Shown in pieces: positions 1 to 5,720 of a stretch of DNA of 5,720 nucleotides (the stretch's first letter is position 1; each line of letters starts with the position of its first letter). This stretch comes from JAJFKJ01 sp964443025 (GTDB lineage Bacteria > Pseudomonadota > Gammaproteobacteria > JABCZS01): assembly GCA_964443025.1 (NCBI GenBank), contig CAYUEL010000124.1, forward strand, positions 1-5,720, given 5' to 3'. The notes beneath the pieces were generated by a model. That model saw only the letters and a program-made list of their open reading frames with translations, did not search any database and was not told the DNA's origin. Position numbers and translations under genes: made by a program.

Positions 1-460
1 GGCGAAAGAAATTGAGGGCGAATCTTAGGAATAAGTGCAAGACGCTGTGTTAATGTTTTAGCGCTTGCCCAAGCAGCAAACCAACGGACCATCGCATCAT
101 TAAATAATAAAGGAGCGCGGCTCATGGCATCAACACCACCCGCAAGAACCAAATGACTGCGTCCTAATTGAATTTGCGCAACGGCACTGTCAATGGCTTG
201 CATGCCTGATGCACAATTACGTTGCACGGTCCAACCCGTTACATTATCACCACAACCAATACGTAAAGCGNNNNNNNNNNTGGACTCGTCATGGTTGATC
301 CCAATACCACATTATCCAAATCGCTGGGTTTAAAGGGTTGACGCAATAACAACGTTTTTCCATTCTGTGTTGCAAGATCACTGTTAGTAAAAGGATTGGG
401 TTGATTTTTTGCTTTGATAAAGGGGGTTCGTGTCCCATCAACAATATAAACCGGTTTCAT
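1..460 (-). CDS. 3-ketoacyl-CoA thiolase, FadI / trifunctional-protein-beta type (partial, interrupted by N gap)
   Basis: Likely catalyses thiolytic cleavage of 3-ketoacyl-CoA to acetyl-CoA and a shortened acyl-CoA, the last step of beta-oxidation, in the cytoplasm. Seen: the N-terminus begins MKPVYIVDGTRTPF, the usual thiolase opening, and runs 60 codons (460-281) to VVLGSTMTSP. Beyond the gap the reading continues in another frame from base 269 with ALRIGCGDNVTGWTVQRNCASGMQA. NCASG carries the nucleophilic cysteine of the family. AGGVDAMSRAPLL follows, then AKTLTQRLALIPKIRPQFLSP, still open at base 1. That last stretch resembles mitochondrial trifunctional beta subunits and FadI more than FadA, as I recall those sequences. 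The active-site histidine and second cysteine of the C-terminal half lie outside the window. The start is supported by AAGGAG at 477-472. The frame change at the Ns is a gap artefact, so this is not called a pseudogene. FadI versus another long-chain thiolase is unresolved, so no symbol is given. Confidence 0.9.
271..280. other. Assembly gap (ten Ns) inside the thiolase gene
   Basis: Ten consecutive Ns join two stretches of the same thiolase that sit in different reading frames. For the frames to join, the missing length must leave remainder 2 when divided by 3, so ten cannot be the true length. Thiolase spacing suggests about nine missing residues, roughly 26 bp. The placeholder is therefore a scaffold or patch artefact and not sequence biology. 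Confidence 0.95.
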
Positions 461-466
461 AAAATA

Positions 467-2866
467 TTAGACTCCTTTGAATGTATCAACCGCAATGACT
501 TTAGCGTAATAGCTCGCATAAGTATTCAGTAATTCGAATTCATCGTCGGTAATAATTGATAGTGTTTTTGCTGCTTTAATGGTTTCAGGCAATGAAAGTG
601 AACCATCCAAACGTTTTTCTTTACGTGCTTGTTTAAGCTTATCTAACAGCGGCGCCACGTCACTTTCTTGCTTAAATGCACTTTCAATTAAACCTAATGG
701 ATGAGTGTCATCGCCGCGATAAGTATACTCCGTCAATTTATCACGTATTGCGCTAGGCAATAGCATGGTTTTAGCTAATTTTTGTGACAAGCTGTCGCTG
801 GGATATTTGTAACTAGGTCCAAATGGAAATATCAAAAAGCGATGTACATGCGCAACTAATCGAATAGGGAAATTATCAAAATAATCATTCCATGCTATTT
901 GAATTTGATGCAAGCAATAATCAAGTGCCCATCGAACATAAAGACGTTCATCCGCTGTATGTTGTGTTGATTCATAATATTTTAATACACAACTAGCCAT
1001 GTATAAATAACTTAAAACATCGCCTAAACGCGCTGAAATACTTTCACGACGCTTTAATTCCCCACCCAACAGAATCATTGCTTTATCTGCTACAAACGCT
1101 AAAGCGCTGCTCATACGTGTTAACTGTTGGTAATAATGTTTAAAAGGCCCCTCAGGAACTGCCTGAATAAAAATCCCTGCAGTAAAACTACGTACTAATG
1201 CACGCATTCCAGAATTAAAAGCGAAACCTATATGCTGTAAAAACTGTTGATCAAATGCATTTAAGTTCTCACTTTGAGCACTTTCCATTTCAGCTAACAA
1301 ATGGGGATGACAACGTAGCGCACCTTGGCCAAATATAATTAAATTGCGTGTCAGAATATTTGCGCCTTCTACCGTAATGGCAACAGGTATAACGTTATAA
1401 GTATTAGCCAAATAATTATTGGGTCCTAAAATAATGGCTTTACCGCCATGAATATCCATTGCGTCATTGATACATTTTCGAGCAAGTTCCGTCATATGAT
1501 ACTTTGCAATCGCTGATACAACCGATGGCTTAATCCCACTGCAAATGCTACTGGCAGTAACAACACGCATGGCTTCTAATATGTAAGTAAATCCCGCAAT
1601 ACGTGCAAGCGGCAATTGAATCCCTTCAAATTCTCCTATGGATACTTTAAATTGCTTACGAATGCGGGCATAAGCGCCACTGGTGCGATACGATAATTTA
1701 CCCACTGATGTCGCTAATGCGGGTAATGAAATGCCGCGCCCAGCAGACAAACATTCCATCAACATGTGCCAACCATGTCCAATATTGCGTACGCCACCAA
1801 TCACCCAATCCAATGGAACAAATACATCAACTCCCTTAATAGTACCATTAGGAAAACTGCTGCCTATGGGGTAATTATATTCGCCAATGACAACCCCCGG
1901 ATGATCTGCAGGTAATAAACACAGCGTGATTCCGCAATCGTATTGATCATCGAGCAATTTATCGGGATCATAACATTTGAATGCCAAACCAATGACCGTT
2001 GCAACCGGTGCCAGTGTAATATAACGTTTTTCAAACGTGAGTTTAATTCCCAATACTGTCTCATTTTTATATTTACCGTAAGCAATAACGCCTTTATCAA
2101 TCATACTGCCTGCATCACTTCCCGCTTCCGGACCCGTCAAACCAAAGCAAGGAATATCTTCCGAAGATGCCAAACGTGGTAAATAATGTTGTTTTTGTTC
2201 ATCCGTTCCATAGTGCAACAATAACTCCGCGGGTCCTAATGAATTAGGAACCATCACCGTCACCGCGGTGCTAATATCTACACTACCAATTTTACTGACA
2301 ACACAAGATTGTGCTAACGCAGAAAACTCCAATCCACCGTAACTCTTGGGGATAAGCATACTAAAAAAGCGTTCTTTTTTAATGTAATCCCAAACCTCTT
2401 TGCTCAATTCACGTGATTGTGATTGTTGCCATGCATTAATTTTTTGGCATAAAACATCTACCTGATTGTTTAGAAAATCTTTTTCTTTATCACTTAACTG
2501 TGCTAATGAGAAATCTTGCAACTGTTTCCAATCAGGAGTGCCACGAAACAGTTCCGCTTCCCACCAAATATCTCCCGCTTCAATAGCATCTCTTTCTGTT
2601 GATGAAATGGGTGGAATTTGCCTGCGCACAAATGCCATCATGGGTTTGGCGATAATACGTTGACGCAAGAAAGGGATATTCAGTAATGCGGCTACAGCGA
2701 GAAAAACCACCCATGTAATAGCAATAGTAAATAGCGTAACAGACGATGCGAATGTAACGTAAAGTGCCACTACTCCAAAGAAAGTAGTCCAAAGCCAAAG
2801 GGGTGCTGCAAAGTACCCAAACGCCAAAATACCGGCGGCAGCGATGATCCATGGTAACGAATGCAT
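467..2866 (-). CDS. fadE: FadE-type acyl-CoA dehydrogenase, 799 aa
   Basis: FAD-dependent oxidation of acyl-CoA to trans-2-enoyl-CoA, the first step of fatty-acid beta-oxidation. Length is close to that of E. coli FadE (about 814 residues) and much longer than the ~380-residue acyl-CoA dehydrogenases. Seen: hydrophobic segments at about residues 5-21 and 28-66, consistent with membrane attachment; then FadE-like PPISSTERDAIEAGDIWWEAELF (85-107), IPKSYGGLEFSA (172-183), VPNSLGPAELLLHYGTDEQKQHYLPRL (206-232), LTGPEAGSDAG (243-253), KRYITLAPVATVIGLAFK (280-297), DAMDIHGGK (468-476) and ITVEGANILTR (497-507). Glu500 in that last motif aligns with the catalytic base of the superfamily. From about residue 515 to the end is the FadE-specific C-terminal domain (DUF1974 in Pfam, from memory), with GGELKRRESISARLGD at 601-616. 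The ATG at 2866 has AGGA 6 bp upstream. The gene is intact with no missing key residue. Neighbours: thiolase 6 bp downstream, and a divergent small gene upstream. I see no FadR-like operator near the start. Confidence 0.96.
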   Translation of the reverse strand: MHSLPWIIAAAGILAFGYFAAPLWLWTTFFGVVALYVTFASSVTLFTIAITWVVFLAVAALLNIPFLRQRIIAKPMMAFVRRQIPPISSTERDAIEAGDIWWEAELFRGTPDWKQLQDFSLAQLSDKEKDFLNNQVDVLCQKINAWQQSQSRELSKEVWDYIKKERFFSMLIPKSYGGLEFSALAQSCVVSKIGSVDISTAVTVMVPNSLGPAELLLHYGTDEQKQHYLPRLASSEDIPCFGLTGPEAGSDAGSMIDKGVIAYGKYKNETVLGIKLTFEKRYITLAPVATVIGLAFKCYDPDKLLDDQYDCGITLCLLPADHPGVVIGEYNYPIGSSFPNGTIKGVDVFVPLDWVIGGVRNIGHGWHMLMECLSAGRGISLPALATSVGKLSYRTSGAYARIRKQFKVSIGEFEGIQLPLARIAGFTYILEAMRVVTASSICSGIKPSVVSAIAKYHMTELARKCINDAMDIHGGKAIILGPNNYLANTYNVIPVAITVEGANILTRNLIIFGQGALRCHPHLLAEMESAQSENLNAFDQQFLQHIGFAFNSGMRALVRSFTAGIFIQAVPEGPFKHYYQQLTRMSSALAFVADKAMILLGGELKRRESISARLGDVLSYLYMASCVLKYYESTQHTADERLYVRWALDYCLHQIQIAWNDYFDNFPIRLVAHVHRFLIFPFGPSYKYPSDSLSQKLAKTMLLPSAIRDKLTEYTYRGDDTHPLGLIESAFKQESDVAPLLDKLKQARKEKRLDGSLSLPETIKAAKTLSIITDDEFELLNTYASYYAKVIAVDTFKGV
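472..477 (-). promoter_or_regulatory. Shine-Dalgarno of the thiolase, inside the fadE 3' end
   Basis: On the minus strand the last fadE codons read TTC AAA GGA GTC TAA, which contains AAGGAG 11 bases before the thiolase ATG at 460. The fadE stop (469-467) lies between this site and the start codon. Ribosomes finishing fadE would therefore pass over the thiolase initiation region, an arrangement typical of translational coupling. It also fixes the thiolase start. Confidence 0.75.
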
Positions 2867-2872
2867 GTTATT

Positions 2873-2876
2873 TCCT
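2873..2876 (-). promoter_or_regulatory. Ribosome binding site of fadE
   Basis: On the minus strand AGGA lies six bases before the ATG at 2866. It is a short but well-placed Shine-Dalgarno, and it supports this start over later in-frame methionines. Confidence 0.6.
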
Positions 2877-2893
2877 GTTGTACGTACTTAATG

Positions 2894-2922
2894 ATTGTAC
2901 CTGCCTTCCCTGTTTTTGCAAA
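2894..2922 (-). promoter_or_regulatory. Candidate fadE promoter
   Basis: On the minus strand a -35-like TTTGCA (2922-2917, 4 of 6 matches to the sigma70 consensus) is followed after 17 bp by a -10-like TACAAT (2899-2894, 5 of 6). Transcription would begin near 2887, giving a leader of about 20 bases before fadE. The predicted start falls on the 8-bp palindrome GTACGTAC (2880-2887). Found by eye in AT-rich DNA, so only a candidate. Confidence 0.4.
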
Positions 2923-2949
2923 ATACAATAAATTCAATGAGTTATATAA

Positions 2950-2977
2950 TTCACTTATTGTGGCTTTTAGCTATACT
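2950..2977 (+). promoter_or_regulatory. Candidate promoter of the small acidic-protein gene
   Basis: TTCACT (2950-2955, 4 of 6 matches to the sigma70 -35) is followed after 16 bp by TATACT (2972-2977, 5 of 6 matches to -10). This would give a start near 2984 and a short leader before the ATG at 3005. The -10 lies inside the left arm of the dyad CTATAC-TTAGAG-GTATAG. A perfect TATAAT also occurs at 2945-2950 but has no good -35 at the right distance. Confidence 0.4.
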
Positions 2978-2988
2978 TAGAGGTATAG
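2971..2988. repeat. Inverted repeat CTATAC-N6-GTATAG over a likely -10
   Basis: The two 6-bp arms (2971-2976 and 2983-2988) are perfect reverse complements separated by TTAGAG. The left arm overlaps the TATACT proposed as a -10 element, and the right arm would sit at the transcription start. This geometry suits a repressor operator, but no known regulator consensus is recognised. Part of the symmetry comes from the palindromic nature of TATA. Confidence 0.4.
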
Positions 2989-3004
2989 AAGTGATAGGTG
3001 TTCT

Positions 3005-3301
3005 ATGAAAATTAAACCAAAAGTCGGGGAATGGTATATCGATCTTGAAACTCAGAAAGAGTTTGAAGTGGTTGCCATTGATAGTGGTACAATTGAAATC
3101 CAATATTATGATGGCGATCTCACTGAAGTCGACCTTGAAAATTGGAAAGAAATGCTGCTACAATCAGCACCTGCCCCTGAGGATTGGTCTGGTCCGTACG
3201 ATGAAATCGATGATGAAGACATCGACGACGGTGAAGTTGAAGCCATTCACCCCGAGCATTGGGAAAACCCCACTGAATCGAATGATGTCTACTACCTCTA
3301 G
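3005..3301 (+). CDS. Small, highly acidic conserved-type protein of unknown function, 98 aa
   Basis: Function unknown. It resembles a small gammaproteobacterial family that I believe is named DUF6763 in Pfam; the name is from memory. Seen: the N-terminal half KPKVGEWYIDLETQKEFEVV, then GTIEIQYYDGDLTEVDLENW, looks like a small beta-barrel-type fold with alternating hydrophobic residues. The second half is an acidic tail with PEDWSGP (58-64) and PEHWENP (83-89), a repeated PE-x-W-x-x-P motif bracketing a run of Asp and Glu. I count 29 acidic residues against 5 lysines and no arginine, so the protein is strongly negative. No signal peptide, membrane segment or cysteine is seen, which suggests a cytoplasmic protein. 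The ATG at 3005 is preceded by a weak AGG (2996-2998). It is transcribed divergently from fadE, and slt follows 80 bp downstream on the same strand. The composition could suit binding to basic partners, but that is speculation. Confidence 0.85.
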   Translation: MKIKPKVGEWYIDLETQKEFEVVAIDSGTIEIQYYDGDLTEVDLENWKEMLLQSAPAPEDWSGPYDEIDDEDIDDGEVEAIHPEHWENPTESNDVYYL

Positions 3302-3381
3302 TGGCAATCTTAAGTAGCAATTTGCACCTTTAGATCTTGTGTATTATTCTTAATAATGTAACTAAATAAGATAGGTTTAGC
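3302..3381 (+). promoter_or_regulatory. Leader region of slt with a weak promoter candidate and an AT dyad
   Basis: This 80-bp gap has no G+C-rich hairpin with a T-run, so no intrinsic terminator separates the small gene from slt and read-through is likely. A weak promoter is possible: TTGCAC (3322-3327), 17 bp, TATTCT (3345-3350). Next to it lies ATTATT-CTT-AATAAT (3343-3357), a perfect 6-bp inverted repeat of A and T only. The slt ATG is preceded by a weak AGG (3373-3375) with 6-bp spacing. All of these are low-specificity signals in AT-rich DNA. Confidence 0.25.
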
Positions 3382-5334
3382 ATGCGCACGCTGAAAACTA
3401 AAACAATACCTGCGTGGTTGATCGTCATATTATTGACGGCTTCCCCTCTGGGCTTCTCGCAATCAACCGACATAGATGCGCAACGTGATACATTTAAACA
3501 AGCAGAACGTGCATTACGTTATCAAAAAGATGGTCTGTATTACGAACTGAAAAAACAACTCCAACAAGAAGATTATATCCTCTTCCCTTATTTACAATAT
3601 TATGAATTGAAGCGGATGATTGGCCAACCCAACGATCCCAGTGAACTGATACACCGCTTCCTTCAAAAAGAAAAAAATACATTACTTGCTCAACAACTTC
3701 GAGAATATTGGCTTAATTACTTGGCAAAGCGTAAAAAATGGTCCGCCTATAGTGAAGATTATCAACCCACTAATAATGTTGCCCTTCAATGTTATGATAT
3801 TTACGCTCGCTACCAAACCACCAAAAATGCTGCCGTACTTAACGAAGTTGAACCTTTGTGGTTATTTGGTAAATCACGTCCGAAAGAATGCGATACTTTA
3901 TTTGACCTTTGGATCAAACAAAAAGGCATGACTGATAAATTATTATGGGATCGTATTGGATTAGCCATTGAAGGGAATCAATACGATTTAGTGGCCTATT
4001 TAAAACGTTATGTTCATCATAATGAAGAACCACTTATTAATACCTGGTTACAAGTTTATAAAGATCCTCGATTAGTTACATCCGAACGTTTATTTAAAGC
4101 GGAGCATCCGTTTTTACGAATAACACAAGTATATGGCATTAAACGTTTGGCACATAAAGATGTTGATAACGCTATTAAAATATGGGATAAAATTGAAAAC
4201 AAATATAAATTTACTGATGAACAAAGGCAAGATGTCTATAAGAAAATAGCCTTAGAACTAGCCATGAATTATGAAGCCAGCGCTAAGAAATGGTTCGAAA
4301 AAATTCCAGTATCGCAATACGATACTAAATTATATGAATGGAATTTGCGTATTTCATTACGTGAGCGAAATTGGAATGAGGTATTGAATGCAATTAATAT
4401 CATGCCACCCTCTATGCAAGAAGAAGTGTCATGGCAATATTGGAAAGCACGCGCATTAGAGGCGCAAGGACAAAAAGCAGATGCTGAAAAAATATATCAA
4501 ACAATCAGCCAAGAACGTGATTTCCATGGATTCATGGCCAGTGATATCTTATTGATTAAATACCCATTGGATCTTCCTCAAGCTGAAATAAACCAAGAAA
4601 CCTTAAATAATGTTAAAAATAATCCAGGTATTCAACGCGCTTTAGAATTGAGAAAAATTGGCCGGATCACAGATGCACGCCGTGAATGGGAATACTCCAC
4701 AAAACAAATGGATGAGCAACAATTACAAGCAGCGGCAATCCTTGCAAGTGAAAATGATTGGGATGATCGCGCTATTTTAACGTTAGCTAAAGCAGAAAAT
4801 CAAAACAACATTGATTTACGTTTCCCCATGCCTTATCAACAAACGTTTGAACAAGAAGCACGCAAACAAGGTTTAAATCCTGCGTGGGTATTTGCGATTG
4901 CTCGACGTGAAAGTGCTTTTGTGCCCGATGCCCGTTCACCCGCCGGTGCATTAGGTGTGATGCAAGTGATGCCTTATACCGCAAAACAAATTTCACGTGA
5001 AATCAAAGAACCCTATATATCACGCAATCAACTATTAAACTTGGATAAAAACGTTCGTCTAGGAAGCGCTTATCTCAACAAAATGTACAATCAAATGAAT
5101 AAAGATATTGTGCTTGCAACAGCCAGTTATAACGCCGGTCCGCTCCGTGTTAAAAAATGGCTGCCCGAGCGAGGCGATCGTATGGATGCTGACATCTGGA
5201 TTGAAACCATGCCCTTCTATGAAACACGTGAATACGTTAAAGCAGTATTGGTTTATCGGATTATTTATCAATACCACTTAGGCAAGGGTGATGTGCGAAT
5301 GCAGGATACCATGAACCCTATTATCAGACCTTAG
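3382..5334 (+). CDS. slt: Soluble lytic murein transglycosylase (Slt70 family), 650 aa
   Basis: Periplasmic exo-lytic transglycosylase that cleaves the MurNAc-GlcNAc bond of peptidoglycan, releasing 1,6-anhydromuropeptides for turnover and recycling. Length matches E. coli Slt70 (about 645 residues). Seen: an N-terminal signal peptide of about 26 residues, with positively charged MRTLKTK, a hydrophobic core at 11-20 and a likely cut near GFS/QS. Then a long alpha-helical region (about 30-470), the U- and L-type superhelix, with PLWLFGKSRPKECDTLFDLW (158-177) and WQYWKARALEAQG (351-363) typical of the family. The C-terminal catalytic domain (about 480-635) carries ARRESAF with catalytic Glu510, AGALGVMQVMP (521-531), LNLDKNVRLGSAYL (552-565), ASYNAGP (581-587) and the final FYETREYVKAVLVYRIIY (612-629). 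All motifs are present and the gene looks intact. It follows the small acidic gene by 80 bp and precedes the acyltransferase by 37 bp, possibly as one transcript. Confidence 0.96.
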   Translation: MRTLKTKTIPAWLIVILLTASPLGFSQSTDIDAQRDTFKQAERALRYQKDGLYYELKKQLQQEDYILFPYLQYYELKRMIGQPNDPSELIHRFLQKEKNTLLAQQLREYWLNYLAKRKKWSAYSEDYQPTNNVALQCYDIYARYQTTKNAAVLNEVEPLWLFGKSRPKECDTLFDLWIKQKGMTDKLLWDRIGLAIEGNQYDLVAYLKRYVHHNEEPLINTWLQVYKDPRLVTSERLFKAEHPFLRITQVYGIKRLAHKDVDNAIKIWDKIENKYKFTDEQRQDVYKKIALELAMNYEASAKKWFEKIPVSQYDTKLYEWNLRISLRERNWNEVLNAINIMPPSMQEEVSWQYWKARALEAQGQKADAEKIYQTISQERDFHGFMASDILLIKYPLDLPQAEINQETLNNVKNNPGIQRALELRKIGRITDARREWEYSTKQMDEQQLQAAAILASENDWDDRAILTLAKAENQNNIDLRFPMPYQQTFEQEARKQGLNPAWVFAIARRESAFVPDARSPAGALGVMQVMPYTAKQISREIKEPYISRNQLLNLDKNVRLGSAYLNKMYNQMNKDIVLATASYNAGPLRVKKWLPERGDRMDADIWIETMPFYETREYVKAVLVYRIIYQYHLGKGDVRMQDTMNPIIRP

Positions 5335-5344
5335 ATTGCAATCT
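5333..5344. repeat. Perfect 12-bp palindrome AGATTGCAATCT on the slt stop codon
   Basis: The sequence equals its own reverse complement over 12 bases. It begins within the slt stop codon TAG (5332-5334). With no loop it cannot form a useful RNA hairpin, so it is not an intrinsic terminator. A dimeric DNA-binding protein could recognise it, or it may be chance. It lies 27 bp before the acyltransferase ATG. Confidence 0.5.
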
Positions 5345-5371
5345 GATTCTTCTGCTGTTATCCTTTCTTCT

Positions 5372-5720
5372 ATGAATAAAAAACAAAAATCTCGAGCTTT
5401 AATTGCACTTGCGTCTGGTTGGGCGTTTGCCAAACTCATTTATTATTCTATCTACGTCAATTTATTTGACTGCAATACGCGTGAAATCACGGATCAGCGC
5501 ACACGCGAATGGAGTCAGGCACTATTTGACATCATGGGTTCTCAAGTTATTATTCAGGGTTCTCTTCCTGAACTTAAGCCAAATAACTGCTACATATTAG
5601 TCAGTAACCATTTAAGTCACTATGACATCCCCGCGGTATTTATTGCCACACCTCATGCAAGCATTCGGATGATTGCAAAAAAAGAACTACTCAATGTGCC
5701 ATTTTTTGGACGCGCCATGG
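5372..5720 (+). CDS. PlsC-like 1-acyl-sn-glycerol-3-phosphate acyltransferase, N-terminal 116 codons (cut by window edge)
   Basis: Probably transfers an acyl group to the sn-2 position of lysophosphatidic acid, making phosphatidic acid for phospholipid synthesis at the inner membrane. Seen from the ATG: basic MNKKQKSR, a hydrophobic segment at about residues 9-31 suited to membrane anchoring, then YILVSNHLSHYDIP (74-87). This holds the H-x4-D catalytic motif of the family (His80, Asp85). It is followed by IRMIAKKELLNVPFFGRAM (98-116), matching the AKKEL...PFFG block that follows H-x4-D in PlsC proteins. The frame stays open to the last base, so the substrate-binding blocks of the C-terminal half are missing here. 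The 37 bp upstream are pyrimidine-rich, with no Shine-Dalgarno; a TTG at 5336 in the same frame has none either. PlsC itself or another lysophospholipid acyltransferase paralogue are both possible, so no symbol is given. Confidence 0.88.
   Translation, partial: MNKKQKSRALIALASGWAFAKLIYYSIYVNLFDCNTREITDQRTREWSQALFDIMGSQVIIQGSLPELKPNNCYILVSNHLSHYDIPAVFIATPHASIRMIAKKELLNVPFFGRAM

Noticed and set aside
239..460. A complete 73-residue protein ending at base 239
   Set aside because: The last residues are read through the Ns in the wrong frame. The real thiolase continues in another frame after the gap, with the catalytic NCASG motif.
1683..2182. Plus-strand open frames of 63 and 79 codons inside fadE
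   Set aside because: They lie antisense to well-conserved FadE coding sequence, have no ribosome site and encode no recognisable motif; they are shadows of the fadE codons.
2580..2852. Minus-strand 90-codon frame overlapping the 5' part of fadE
   Set aside because: It is an alternative frame of fadE. The FadE frame carries the family motifs and a Shine-Dalgarno; this one has neither.
2945..2950. Perfect TATAAT as the main promoter -10 of the small gene
   Set aside because: No reasonable -35 hexamer lies 16-18 bp upstream. The downstream TATACT has better partner spacing.
3045..3317. Plus-strand 90-codon frame overlapping the acidic-protein gene
   Set aside because: It is the shifted frame of the same DNA, and the 98-codon frame has the better start position and a coherent, family-like protein.
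3343..3357. ATTATT-CTT-AATAAT as a transcription terminator
   Set aside because: The stem is A and T only and would be unstable in RNA, and no T-run follows it.
1..5720. Mobile element, CRISPR, toxin-antitoxin or defence system
   Set aside because: No transposase, integrase, repeat array, terminal inverted repeats or defence-type domains are seen. Nearly all of the sequence is explained by five housekeeping-type genes with similar AT-rich composition.

Overview
The window looks like ordinary chromosomal housekeeping sequence from an AT-rich gammaproteobacterium. The long FadE-type acyl-CoA dehydrogenase, the Slt70-type lytic transglycosylase and a small acidic protein of a gammaproteobacterial type all point to that class. 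A Legionellales-like lineage is possible from the base composition and gene set, but this is only an impression. The run of ten Ns at 271-280 marks a draft assembly. I see no rRNA, tRNA, CRISPR array, insertion sequence, integrase, phage gene or plasmid gene.

Left part, minus strand (1-2866): a fatty-acid beta-oxidation pair. fadE (2866-467) encodes the first step, acyl-CoA dehydrogenation. Six bases after its stop comes a FadI/trifunctional-beta-type 3-ketoacyl-CoA thiolase (460 to beyond base 1), which catalyses the last step. The thiolase is interrupted by the N gap and cut by the window edge. The thiolase Shine-Dalgarno lies inside the last fadE codons, so the two are very likely co-transcribed and possibly translationally coupled.

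Middle (2867-3004): a 138-bp divergent promoter region between fadE and a plus-strand gene. It holds plausible sigma70-like elements in both directions and two short dyads.

Right part, plus strand (3005-5720): a 98-residue, very acidic, arginine-free protein of unknown function (3005-3301); a periplasmic soluble lytic murein transglycosylase, slt (3382-5334); and, after 37 bp, the first 116 codons of a PlsC-like 1-acylglycerol-3-phosphate acyltransferase (5372 onward). The last is a real gene cut by the window edge.

The two halves touch envelope and lipid metabolism from different sides: acyl-CoA breakdown on the left, murein turnover and phospholipid acylation on the right. Nothing in the sequence shows they act together. 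I did not find a convincing novel system. The items most worth a second look are the acidic unknown protein with its repeated PE-x-W-x-x-P motif, the dyad over the likely promoter of that gene, the AGATTGCAATCT palindrome on the slt stop codon, and the apparent frameshift in the thiolase, which is an assembly-gap artefact.
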